Shown piece after piece: positions 1 through 6,034 of a DNA stretch of 7,124 nt; the stretch's first letter is position 1; each line of letters opens with the position of its first letter. A program made the position numbers and the translations under genes. The notes beneath the pieces were generated by a model. That model was not told the origin of the DNA, ran no database searches, and saw only the letters and a list, made by a program, of their open reading frames with translations. Source of the DNA: Nitrososphaerota archaeon (lineage in GTDB: Archaea > Thermoproteota > Nitrososphaeria_A > Caldarchaeales > Wolframiiraptoraceae); the NCBI GenBank assembly GCA_021160205.1, contig JAGHCZ010000065.1:1-7124 (forward strand), in the 5' to 3' direction.

Positions 1-416
1 GGATGGTGATCTCCACTCTCCCTTAACGAGTTCTTTCAAGTCTCCCATAACCTCTACCTTCACGCCCTCGATCCCAAACTCTCCAAAGCATTATTGGAAG
101 AACCTGGAACGGCGGAATCTAACGGGTTTTAACCTCGTAGTCCTTGAAAATTCGATTTATCTCGAATGCCCCTCTTTATCAGTTAATATGTTGATATCGT
201 TGGGGCTGACGTTAACGCCTTGAAGAACGAGGCTCACGCTTCCAGCCAAGACCCACCTAACTCCACTTCCTCTCAGCTTAGATTCGATCAGCTTAAGGAC
301 CTTAACGATTTTATTTTAGAGTCGATCATTTCTTTCACATCTAAAGGCTTTGGCCTATCAGGGCTATTAATAGTTCTAATATACCTAGCAACCTCGCTTA
401 TGCTTGCACCTATCAA
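1..416 (-). pseudogene. Decayed nucleotidyltransferase-domain gene, cut by the left edge
   Basis: No single frame is open, but joining minus-strand frames gives a coherent protein. It reads roughly VLKLIESKLRGSG, RWVLAGSVSLVLQGV, NDINILTDKEG, AFEINRIFKDYEV, KPVRFRRSRFFQ, a stop, then FGEFGIEGVKVEVMGDLKE and VKGEW at the edge. The Gly-Ser after the first strand and the later D-x-N/D-x-L segment resemble the nucleotide-transfer core of the nucleotidyltransferase fold (usually GS...DxD); the first Asp of the pair reads NDIN here. Apparent frameshifts lie near 308-316 (A-rich), 168-172 (G run) and 127-130 (A run), with a TAA at 91-93. An open stretch continues upstream to about 416 (SISEVARYIRTIN, PKPLDVKEMIDSK); it may be the original N-terminus or another gene's end. 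It lies downstream of the oxidoreductase on the same strand. Family assignment is by motif memory and the substrate is unknown. Sequence error in homopolymers is an alternative to true decay. Confidence 0.6.
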
Positions 417-520
417 CTTTTAGACGACATAAGGGACGTGAAGGGATTCTTAAGGACGGTGCATAGTCAGTTTTTCATCAGTAAAAATGTAAATGATGCT
501 CTTGAACAGTTCTCCAAATT

Positions 521-536
521 AAGAAATCAGAAAAAT
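521..536 (-). terminator. Possible T-rich archaeal terminator after the oxidoreductase gene
   Basis: Just past the oxidoreductase stop the minus strand reads CTATTTTTCTGATTTCTT, a pyrimidine-rich stretch with a run of five T. Archaeal RNA polymerase commonly stops at such T-rich tracts without a hairpin, and I see no strong stem here. Weak evidence: the call rests on composition and position only. Confidence 0.3.
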
Positions 537-545
537 AGAGTTAAA

Positions 546-2480
546 TCATATTTTCAATGCTGTTCGATAAGCGGAGTGTATAGCATCGTAGATTTTTCCG
601 GGAGATATACAGTCGCCCACCCGATATACCTCATTCGCCATTCCTTTTATTTTCTTGTAGAGGCCTTCGTTCGGCTTAAATCCAACGGCTAGAATTACTT
701 TATCGGCTGGTATTTTGACGGGGTTTCCAGATTTATCGATCGCAATTACTTCGTTATCTCTTATCTCATTGACTTTGTGGCTTACATAAATCTTAATGTT
801 CTTCATCTTTGACATCATCTCGAAGTATGCGATCTTATCGGTTGTAGCGGCATCTTTCAGGATTTCATCCAGCATTTCTATAATTGTAACATTCTTTCCT
901 TTTTGGGCAAGAAATAGGCCGGTCTCTGTTCCTACCAGTCCGCCACCGACAACCACTATGTTCTCTCCCTCACATTCACCTTTCCCTAGTACATCTACCG
1001 CCGTAGTGACCAATGGTTTATCCACTCCAGGGATATTGGGAATTAACGGCTGCGCGCCTGTCGCGACCACTACAGCGTCATATTTTGAAGCTTCGGAGGG
1101 ATCGAATTCGCGTTCAATCACCTTGATTCCAAGCTTCTTAATCTGAGTTACGAGATAATCGATGAATGGCCTTAAATCGGCCTTAAACTCCGGAACAGAA
1201 GCTTCCAGCAGCGCGCCTCCCAATTTCCTTTTCTCATACAAAGTCACTTCATGACCTCTTAGCCTACAGACTCTCGCGGCTTCCATTCCAGCCGGTCCGC
1301 CTCCAACAACAGCAACCCGTTTTCGTTTCTCGGCCGGGCGAATAGCTAATTCCTCTTCCCAGCCAATGGTTGGATTAACCGCGCATGTCACGGTCCTGAA
1401 CTTAAAGAAAGACCTCTCCAGACACCCCTCGTTGCATCTTATGCAAGGCCGTATATCTTCGGGTCTTCCTTCCATCGCCTTTTTGGGCCATTCGGGATCT
1501 GCCCATAGCGGTCTGCCCAGAGCTACGAAGTCCGCTTTACCCGACTCAAGTATCTCCTCGGCATATTGGGGTAAAGTTATTGAGCCGGACGCTATTACGG
1601 GTATTCTGACTTCTTTCTTTATACGCTCCGCGGCCCAAACGTTGTGGCAGACTGGAATAGCCATTGGGCTAACTTGATGTATCATTTGATGGTGATCGCC
1701 GCCTGACACGTGAATTGCGTCTACGCCTTCTCTTTCCAGAGCTTTACACAGCTCTATAGAATCCTCTATCGGATAACCGTCGGGCTCGTAGTCAGTGCCG
1801 CTTATTCTTACAACAAGCGGGAAATCCCGGCCTATCTTCTTCCTCACATTTCTCACTACCTCGATGTAGATCCTCATACGGTTTTCCAATGAGCCGCCCC
1901 ACATATCCGTACGCTTATTAGTATGCGGTGAGAAGAAATTGGTAAGCAGGTAACCGTGAGCACCGTGAATTTCAATTAACTCAAAGCCGGCGTCTACTGC
2001 GCGTCTCGCCGCGTCTCCGAATGCATCGATAATTTCATATATTTCGTCGATAGTGAGTTCGTCAGGTATAGCGTCTGGCCCCACTTTCTCGTAAAGCTCG
2101 GGCCAGGGTATTCTCGACGGCGCCTTTATTGGTTTTGTTCCTAAAAATTTTTGGCGGCCGCAGTGCTCAATCTGAATTCCTGCTCGCGCTCCGCTGTCCT
2201 TTATTATGGAGGCCAGTCTTGCCAATCCCGGAATGTGTTCATTAGAACTTATGCCGAGCTGGCAATGAGCCGATTTACTCGCGATATCGTCAATGTAGGC
2301 GTATTCGACTATCACGAGGGCCACGCCACCGCTCGCCTGACTTCGATAATATCTGAGCATTCTTTCACTCACGGTTCCATCCCTGTTAGCCATCGCGGTG
2401 GACTGGGGGGCTTTTATGATCCTATTCTTAAGCTCTAGCGTCCCTATGTTGCCGGGCTCAAACAATTTGTTGAACTTCAA
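546..2480 (-). CDS. NADH:flavin oxidoreductase / 2,4-dienoyl-CoA reductase family (FMN, 4Fe-4S, FAD, NAD(P) domains)
   Basis: A 644-residue protein with the three-part architecture of 2,4-dienoyl-CoA reductase, trimethylamine dehydrogenase and BaiCD-type enoate reductases, at their usual length. Residues about 1-345 form the Old Yellow Enzyme TIM barrel that binds FMN, with QIEHCGR near 104-109, IHGAHGY at 171-177 and the downstream WGGSLENR signature. Four cysteines at 346, 349, 353 and 366 (C-x2-C-x3-C-x12-C) should hold a 4Fe-4S cluster. A first dinucleotide fold (VAVVGGGPAGMEAA, near 390-402) fits FAD, a second (VVVGGGLVGTETG, near 509-521) fits NAD(P)H, and VGDC near 621 is the C-terminal flavin contact. 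Expected role: cytosolic electron transfer from NAD(P)H through FAD, the cluster and FMN to an enoyl or other electrophilic substrate, which the sequence does not identify. A GTG at 2513 is open in frame, but I chose TTG at 2480: it follows GGAGGTGAG at 2492-2484, gives the normal MKFNKLFEP N-terminus, and lies downstream of the likely transcription start. It is divergent from the PhoU-type gene and appears monocistronic. Confidence 0.93.
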   Translation of the reverse strand: MKFNKLFEPGNIGTLELKNRIIKAPQSTAMANRDGTVSERMLRYYRSQASGGVALVIVEYAYIDDIASKSAHCQLGISSNEHIPGLARLASIIKDSGARAGIQIEHCGRQKFLGTKPIKAPSRIPWPELYEKVGPDAIPDELTIDEIYEIIDAFGDAARRAVDAGFELIEIHGAHGYLLTNFFSPHTNKRTDMWGGSLENRMRIYIEVVRNVRKKIGRDFPLVVRISGTDYEPDGYPIEDSIELCKALEREGVDAIHVSGGDHHQMIHQVSPMAIPVCHNVWAAERIKKEVRIPVIASGSITLPQYAEEILESGKADFVALGRPLWADPEWPKKAMEGRPEDIRPCIRCNEGCLERSFFKFRTVTCAVNPTIGWEEELAIRPAEKRKRVAVVGGGPAGMEAARVCRLRGHEVTLYEKRKLGGALLEASVPEFKADLRPFIDYLVTQIKKLGIKVIEREFDPSEASKYDAVVVATGAQPLIPNIPGVDKPLVTTAVDVLGKGECEGENIVVVGGGLVGTETGLFLAQKGKNVTIIEMLDEILKDAATTDKIAYFEMMSKMKNIKIYVSHKVNEIRDNEVIAIDKSGNPVKIPADKVILAVGFKPNEGLYKKIKGMANEVYRVGDCISPGKIYDAIHSAYRTALKI

Positions 2481-2483
2481 TAA

Positions 2484-2492
2484 CTCACCTCC
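2484..2492 (-). promoter_or_regulatory. Shine-Dalgarno site that sets the oxidoreductase start
   Basis: The minus strand reads GGAGGTGAG followed by TTA and TTG. This is a near-perfect anti-16S match at normal spacing for the TTG at 2480-2478. It lies inside the longer GTG-started reading and therefore argues against that upstream start. Confidence 0.75.
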
Positions 2493-2515
2493 CAATGGAG
2501 TGACTGCGATCACAG

Positions 2516-2525
2516 AAATATATAT
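2516..2525 (-). promoter_or_regulatory. TATA-like box of the oxidoreductase gene
   Basis: The minus strand reads ATATATATTT about 41 bases upstream of the TTG start. Archaeal transcription begins about 25 bases past the box centre, which would be near 2495, just before the Shine-Dalgarno site. Geometry fits the short-leader model; there is no experimental support. Confidence 0.5.
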
Positions 2526-2527
2526 CC

Positions 2528-2636
2528 GAGCGTATAGAGTGTATATCTCGATCTTTATGGTATTTACCTAGAGCGTAAGAAATATACTTATTTGTTTTCG
2601 GATAACTATAATCTCCCGAGATGGAGGAGCGTAAGA
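2528..2636 (+). repeat. Three short GAGCGTA direct repeats in the divergent promoter
   Basis: GAGCGTA occurs at 2528-2534, 2571-2577 and 2627-2633. The second and third copies extend to the identical ten bases GAGCGTAAGA (2571-2580 and 2627-2636). The first lies just upstream of the oxidoreductase box, the second abuts the PhoU-gene box, and the third is inside the first codons of the PhoU gene. They could be operator sites for the AbrB-type domain encoded next door, or chance; the third copy overlaps coding sequence. Confidence 0.3.
2579..2590 (+). promoter_or_regulatory. TATA-like box of the AbrB-PhoU gene
   Basis: GAAATATACTTA lies about 36 bases before the ATG at 2621. A start of transcription about 25 bases past the box centre falls near 2610, giving a leader of around ten bases. 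No Shine-Dalgarno sequence precedes the ATG (ATCTCCCGAG), in keeping with a very short or leaderless transcript. Confidence 0.5.
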
Positions 2637-3724
2637 TTCAGCGAGTCGGAAAGAATACCTTAACGGTCTCTTTGCCATATTGGTGGGCTCGAAAGCACAA
2701 ACTCAATCAAGGAAACGTTTTATGCATCGAGGAAAACTATGACGGATCGCTCATATTATGGCCGCGTAAAACAGAAAGGGGAACGTATTTCATGGGATGT
2801 AGTATAAATGCGGATTCATGCGATCGGCCGGGTCTTTTACAAAGGCTGATTATCGGAGGCTATATCTTAGGCGCGGACTTGATTGAAATCTTTTCCAAAA
2901 ATCGCCTAAATTATAAGCATATCAAAGAAACCCGTGAAGTACTACGAAGACTATTAGGAGTCTCGGTAATAAAAGAAAATGAGAAGGAGCTAATTTTACA
3001 GTGCTTCCTTAACACCGTTAATTTCCCCGTCCACTCTCTTATAAGGAGAATGTACACGCTCGCGGCTTCCATGCATGAAGAAAGCATTCAAGCGCTACTA
3101 AAAGGAAATCGGGATCTAGCTAAGATGGTGATCACCAGAGATGATGAAGTCGACAGGATGTATTATCTATTATTGAGAGCGCTCTCTATGGCTCAAAGAG
3201 GCAGAGTATTTGCTGAAAAACTTGGAATAGAAGGTTCATCTCTTGAGATATTGTGCTTGAGAACGATAGGATACTGCATCGAAAGAATGGCCGATTGGTC
3301 TGAACTCATTGCGAAAAGCGTGTTACGAGTGTTGGCCTGCAATACGCAACTTGACCAAAAGTTCTTACAAAAATTGTTAAAATTTAACGAGGCTTGTCGA
3401 GAAGTTCATCAGAAAGCCATTGATGCCTTTTTCTCAAAAAACTTAGATTCAGCCAACGAGGCAATATGGAAATACCGCGAGGAATTAGAAATCGGTGAAG
3501 GCAAAATTCTAGAACAAGCGAGATATAAGAGCAGTAAATGCAGATTAGACACACTTTGCCCGCATTTCACGACCATTGTATGGGGGCTGAGGAGGCAAGC
3601 CGAGCTTGGAGCTGAAATAGCGGAAATTGCGATAGACATGAACATGAGATTATTACCGGAGATTGTTCAGATAGGAAAAGTGGATGAAAAGAAGTTCATG
3701 GAAATAACATATGATACGCCTTAA
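2621..3724 (+). CDS. phoU: AbrB-PhoU family phosphate-uptake-type regulator
   Basis: A 367-residue protein. Residues about 3-48 (RKIQRVGKNTLTVSLPYWWA, then GNVLCIEE and GSLILWP) form an AbrB/SpoVT/MazE-like swapped-hairpin DNA-binding domain. The rest is mostly helical and carries two PhoU repeats, about 135-235 and 245-345, with the metal-site-like acidic helices RDDEVDRMYYLL (173-184), RTIGYCIERMADW (214-226) and GLRRQAELGAEIAEIAIDM (322-340). This fusion is the common archaeal form of PhoU, usually 330-350 residues, so the gene looks complete. Expected role: a cytosolic regulator that senses phosphate or transporter state and binds DNA directly, unlike bacterial PhoU, which acts through PstB and PhoR. 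No pst transporter or phosphate gene is visible nearby, so the link to phosphate is by family only. The ATG follows a TATA-like box and lacks a Shine-Dalgarno site. It is transcribed away from the oxidoreductase gene and could regulate that promoter (inference). Confidence 0.9.
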   Translation: MEERKIQRVGKNTLTVSLPYWWARKHKLNQGNVLCIEENYDGSLILWPRKTERGTYFMGCSINADSCDRPGLLQRLIIGGYILGADLIEIFSKNRLNYKHIKETREVLRRLLGVSVIKENEKELILQCFLNTVNFPVHSLIRRMYTLAASMHEESIQALLKGNRDLAKMVITRDDEVDRMYYLLLRALSMAQRGRVFAEKLGIEGSSLEILCLRTIGYCIERMADWSELIAKSVLRVLACNTQLDQKFLQKLLKFNEACREVHQKAIDAFFSKNLDSANEAIWKYREELEIGEGKILEQARYKSSKCRLDTLCPHFTTIVWGLRRQAELGAEIAEIAIDMNMRLLPEIVQIGKVDEKKFMEITYDTP

Positions 3725-3921
3725 ACCCGTGAAACTGGCCATTTTACTAAGCGATGCGGAGGCCGATGCGTAAGGTGAATTTAATTATAGGGCTGCCGGA
3801 AATACCCTCGTTTTTGTACTAATCTTTGCTAGAACTCTTTATGAGAAAAACGGTGTTAGAACTGTTTTAAGCGAAATTGGAGGATCGTTATTTCAATAAT
3901 ATGCTACTTGACGATTCGTAA
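3725..3921 (+). other. Gap with an unidentified short open frame broken by one TAA
   Basis: No intact gene of useful size is present. From GTG at 3729 one frame runs VKLAILLSDAEADA, a TAA at 3771-3773, then 41 further codons including NTLVFVLIFARTLYEKNGV and VLSEIGG, to a second TAA at 3897-3899. The middle is hydrophobic enough for one membrane helix. Changing the first TAA to TAT or TAC would give a 56-residue protein. I do not recognise a family. It could be the surviving N-terminal piece of a lost gene, or chance. A T5 tract at 3810-3814 could end PhoU transcription. The TTTATATAA at 3923-3931 looks like a TATA box but also reads as ATPase coding sequence. Confidence 0.3.
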
Positions 3922-4487
3922 CTTTATATAAGCTCCATAGCGGATGAAGATGAACTCATTGGGGTAATAGCCGTGAGAGATAAAAATAGAGATCCTGCTT
4001 TCAAGGCCGTCGAATTCCTAGGGGAGAGAGAAATTAAAACAGTCATGATAACCGGCGATAACGATAAAACCGCCAGAGCGATAGTTACCGGAATAGGAAT
4101 CGACGAATACTTTGCAGAACTATTGCCAGATGAAAAGGTAAAGATAGTCGAAAGGCTCGCGGAATCTTACGGAACCGTGGCGATGGTTGGTGACGGAGTT
4201 AACGACGCCCCGGCGCTCGCGAAAGCGATGTCTCCCTAGAGACCGCTGACATAGCCTTAATGCAAGATGACCTCTCAAAGATATCCTACCTCGTAAGGCT
4301 GAGCAATAAAACCATTGAGATCATGAGGGAAAACATCCTGACATCAATCCTGATTAAAGGGACCTTCGCAATACTTACTTTCCCTGGTCTAATAACACTC
4401 TGGCTCGCAGCGGCCGTCGGCGACATGAGCTTATCCCTGGCAGTGATATTGAACGCTATGAGATTATCTCGAATAAAAGCAGAATAG
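3922..4487 (+). pseudogene. C-terminal remnant of a heavy-metal P-type ATPase (P1B), with frameshifting deletion
   Basis: Two frames together make the last quarter of a CadA/ZntA/CopB-like metal pump. From 3922 the frame reads LYISSIADEDELIGVIAVRD, KTVMITGDNDKTARAI, YFAELLPDEKVKIVERL, then the hinge motif VAMVGDGVNDAPALAKA, ending at TAG 4237-4239. A second frame resumes at 4227 with DVSLETADIALMQDDLSKI and runs to 4487 through two membrane helices (about LTSILIKGTFAILTFPGLI and LWLAAAVGDMSLSLAVILN). The segment that normally joins them (VGIAMG-x-x-GTD) is missing, about 11 codons plus one base. The DKTGT phosphorylation site, actuator domain, metal-binding membrane motif and first six helices are absent upstream. 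Intact members use ATP to export Zn, Cd, Cu or similar ions; this copy cannot. GTG at 3973 could start an 88-residue P-domain fragment, but homology runs upstream of it to 3922, so I regard it as debris. Confidence 0.88.
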
Positions 4488-4515
4488 CGGAACATAACCT
4501 GGGATCCATTGTTGT

Positions 4516-5241
4516 TCAAACTTTTTCTAAGAGATCCTTGACTTCTTCATCGGTTAAGTCGTACCACTTTTGGTAAGCTTCCGCAACCGCGAACATCGGA
4601 GTGGTCCTTATGTTTAGACATAGTAGGTCGTCTACTTGCCCCGAGAGAAGTTCTATCGCATTTTTTGATGCAGTGGGGATCGAAACCACCACTCTTTTAG
4701 GATCTCTCTTCTTCACGGATCTCATGGCCGCCAGCATCGTGTATCCAGAAGCAAGCCCATCATCCACGAGAATTACGGTTTTATTCTTCACCTCGGGCAT
4801 GGGTTTATCTCCTCGAAACTTCCCGAGCCTATCTTGGACGACCTCCATCGTCTTCTCAATTGATCGCTGAACGATGTCACGCGATAAGCCCAGCTGCTTA
4901 ACAAGCGCCTCATTTAAGACCACTCCCCCGTCCCATGAGACCGCGCCGAACCCCGCCTCAAGGTTCCAGGGTACCTGTATTTTCTTGACGATGATCACGT
5001 CTAGGGGGAGGTTAAGTTCCTTTGAGATCTCGTATCCGATGGGAACCCCTCCTGCGGGAATTGCAAATAAAGCGGCGTTTTCCAGCGGAACATGTTTTTG
5101 AAGCATTTCTGCGAGAAGCTTTCCCGCGTGAAATCTATCCTTGAAAACATGGAGGCGTTCTCTAAGATCTGGATCATCGATAACCCTGCTCACAAGCTTT
5201 CCCGAGAATCCCTCCACGGCCTCAAATATAACTCTAGGCAA
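4516..5241 (-). CDS. Predicted phosphoribosyltransferase (COG1926 type)
   Basis: A 241-residue type I phosphoribosyltransferase-fold protein. The core starts near residue 33 (FKDRFHAGKLLAEML). The strand-loop AIPAGGVPIGYEIS is at 60-73, DVIIVKKI at 81-88, and the PRPP-binding signature VILVDDGLASGYTML at 156-170. Members usually have about 210-225 residues and are annotated only as predicted phosphoribosyltransferases; the nucleobase or other acceptor is not known and cannot be read here. The first 30 residues (MPRVIFEAVEGFSGKL, then DDPDLRERLH) precede the usual family start. The assigned start is TTG at 5241 without a clear Shine-Dalgarno site. An internal GTG at residue 17 is another possibility. 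It is convergent with the ATPase remnant (28-base gap) and divergent from the TusA-like gene. The intact catalytic loop suggests an active cytosolic enzyme. Confidence 0.85.
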   Translation of the reverse strand: MPRVIFEAVEGFSGKLVSRVIDDPDLRERLHVFKDRFHAGKLLAEMLQKHVPLENAALFAIPAGGVPIGYEISKELNLPLDVIIVKKIQVPWNLEAGFGAVSWDGGVVLNEALVKQLGLSRDIVQRSIEKTMEVVQDRLGKFRGDKPMPEVKNKTVILVDDGLASGYTMLAAMRSVKKRDPKRVVVSIPTASKNAIELLSGQVDDLLCLNIRTTPMFAVAEAYQKWYDLTDEEVKDLLEKV

Positions 5242-5269
5242 TTTCTGAGCAACGAAGTAAGCTGAGCGA

Positions 5270-5289
5270 GGTTAATAAGTAAATATTTT
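5270..5289 (+). promoter_or_regulatory. A/T-rich promoter element between the phosphoribosyltransferase and TusA-like genes
   Basis: The 61-base divergent gap contains GGTTAATAAGTAAATATTTT. On the plus strand the part around 5271-5280 is about 27 bases before the GTG at 5303, the right distance for a leaderless TusA-like transcript; no Shine-Dalgarno site precedes that GTG. Read on the minus strand, the same block is about 30-45 bases upstream of the phosphoribosyltransferase start and could serve it too. The exact boxes are not certain. Confidence 0.35.
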
Positions 5290-5302
5290 CAAACATCTTA
5301 AC

Positions 5303-5533
5303 GTGAAGAAGGATCACGTAACTGTTGATGCTAAGTATAAGTCTTGTCCGGGTCCTTTGATTATTTTGGTGAAGTCAGTTAAAGGGCTGAAAGCCGGCAG
5401 CGTTGTCAGGCTGTTAGCCACGGATCCGGATGCCCTGAAAGATATCGAGCAGTGGTGCAGTAGAACGGGCCACAGGTATCTCGGATTTGAGGAGAAAGAT
5501 GGAGTGCTGGAGATCTACGTGGAAGTCACTTGA
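5303..5533 (+). CDS. tusA: TusA/SirA-family sulfur carrier protein
   Basis: A 76-residue protein with the family hallmark CPGPLI (Cys15 to Ile20) right after the first strand, followed by a helix, GSVVRLLATDP, the D-x-x-x-D-I-x-x-W-C segment (WCSRTGHR at 51-58) and a closing strand VLEIYVEV. Length and order match the two-layer alpha/beta fold of TusA, which is normally 70-85 residues. The Cys accepts persulfide sulfur from a cysteine desulfurase and passes it on, for example to tRNA thiolation, molybdenum-cofactor enzymes or dissimilatory sulfur enzymes; which applies here is unknown. Start is GTG with no Shine-Dalgarno site, probably leaderless. Its last 8 bases overlap the end of the IscU-like gene on the other strand. 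That gene follows a cysteine desulfurase, a natural sulfur donor, so a joint role in sulfur transfer is plausible but inferred. Confidence 0.88.
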   Translation: MKKDHVTVDAKYKSCPGPLIILVKSVKGLKAGSVVRLLATDPDALKDIEQWCSRTGHRYLGFEEKDGVLEIYVEVT

Positions 5534-6029
5534 CTTCGCTTTCCTCGAATCTCTTAGAGAGTATATTCATCAATTCCTCCTCTTCCAAGGCTTGCCTCTC
5601 CTCCGCGGTTAAGTCCTCTGGAAGCCACCTCGGCCTCTTAGCTTTCCTATAGTACGCTCTGATCGCTCTTCTAAGCGCGCCCACGGCCAATATGCCGCAG
5701 TGATATTTTATTGAGGGAAGGCCTCCGAGCTCATCCGAGACTTCTTTCCAGCCTATCTTCCAAGCGTCTTTAAGGCTCTTATTCTTCACCATCTCGGTGA
5801 GAATGCTTGAAGCCGCGATATTTGCAGCGCAACCGTAGCTCTCGAAGGTAGCCTTGATTATTTTTTACGATTTTTCGTCGATTTTTAGATATACCGTTAT
5901 CATGTCTCCGCAGGCCAGGCTTCCAGCGGTCGCGACGGCATTTGCGTCTTCAAGCTTGCCGAGGTTCTTCGGATTTTTGAACAATTCTAAGACTTTAGGG
6001 CTGTATGGTAAGGGGATCCTAGAACCCAT
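5526..6029 (-). pseudogene. iscU: IscU/NifU-type Fe-S scaffold gene with in-frame TAA at codon 55
   Basis: From ATG at 6029 the frame gives 167 residue positions of an IscU/NifU N-terminal-type scaffold, interrupted by TAA at 5867-5865 (codon 55). The rest looks intact: FKNPKNLGKLEDANA near the N-terminus, LACGDMITVYLKID (Cys40, Asp42), YGCAANIAASSILTEM (Cys67), and LPSIKYHCGILA at 104-115 with His110 and Cys111. These match the three cluster-ligand cysteines, the neighbouring His and the LPPVK chaperone motif of IscU. Residues from about 127 on form a charged tail (WLPEDLTAEERQALEEEEL) beyond the 128-residue E. coli protein. AGGTGA at 6040-6035 serves as the Shine-Dalgarno site and overlaps the stop of the desulfurase gene, 5 bases upstream, so the two are one operon. 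As read, only 54 residues are made; restart at ATG 5792 would give an 88-residue piece lacking Cys40 and Cys67. Either a recent nonsense mutation or a sequence error: one substitution (K or E codon to TAA), or a paired G-loss and A-gain in the adjacent A run, explains it. Confidence 0.85.
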
Positions 6030-6034
6030 TTTTG

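Noticed and set aside
220..423. Plus-strand open frame of 67 codons with a hydrophobic end
   Set aside because: The opposite strand carries recognisable nucleotidyltransferase text over the same bases, so this is a shadow.
460..480. Minus-strand TGATGA followed by CTGA, resembling C/D-box guide RNA boxes
   Set aside because: The boxes are only 4 bases apart, leaving no room for a guide, and no second box pair or terminal stem is present.
438..692. Plus-strand open frame of 84 codons
   Set aside because: Most of it lies antisense to the end of the clearly coding oxidoreductase gene, and the protein has no recognisable motif.
2528..2554. CGAG...CTCG inverted repeat as a hairpin or operator
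   Set aside because: Only a four-base arm pairs cleanly with a long loop; not convincing as a structure.
3409..3645. Minus-strand 78-codon frame inside the PhoU gene
   Set aside because: Antisense to the conserved second PhoU repeat; low-complexity Ser/Leu-rich shadow.
3923..3931. TTTATATAA as a promoter for the ATPase fragment
   Set aside because: The same bases read as the homologous LYIS of the ATPase, so the resemblance may come from coding sequence; not listed as a separate promoter.
5526..5792. Independent 88-residue gene starting at ATG 5792
   Set aside because: Homology continues in the same frame upstream through codon 55 to ATG 6029, and the short piece lacks two of three cluster cysteines and has no good ribosome site of its own.
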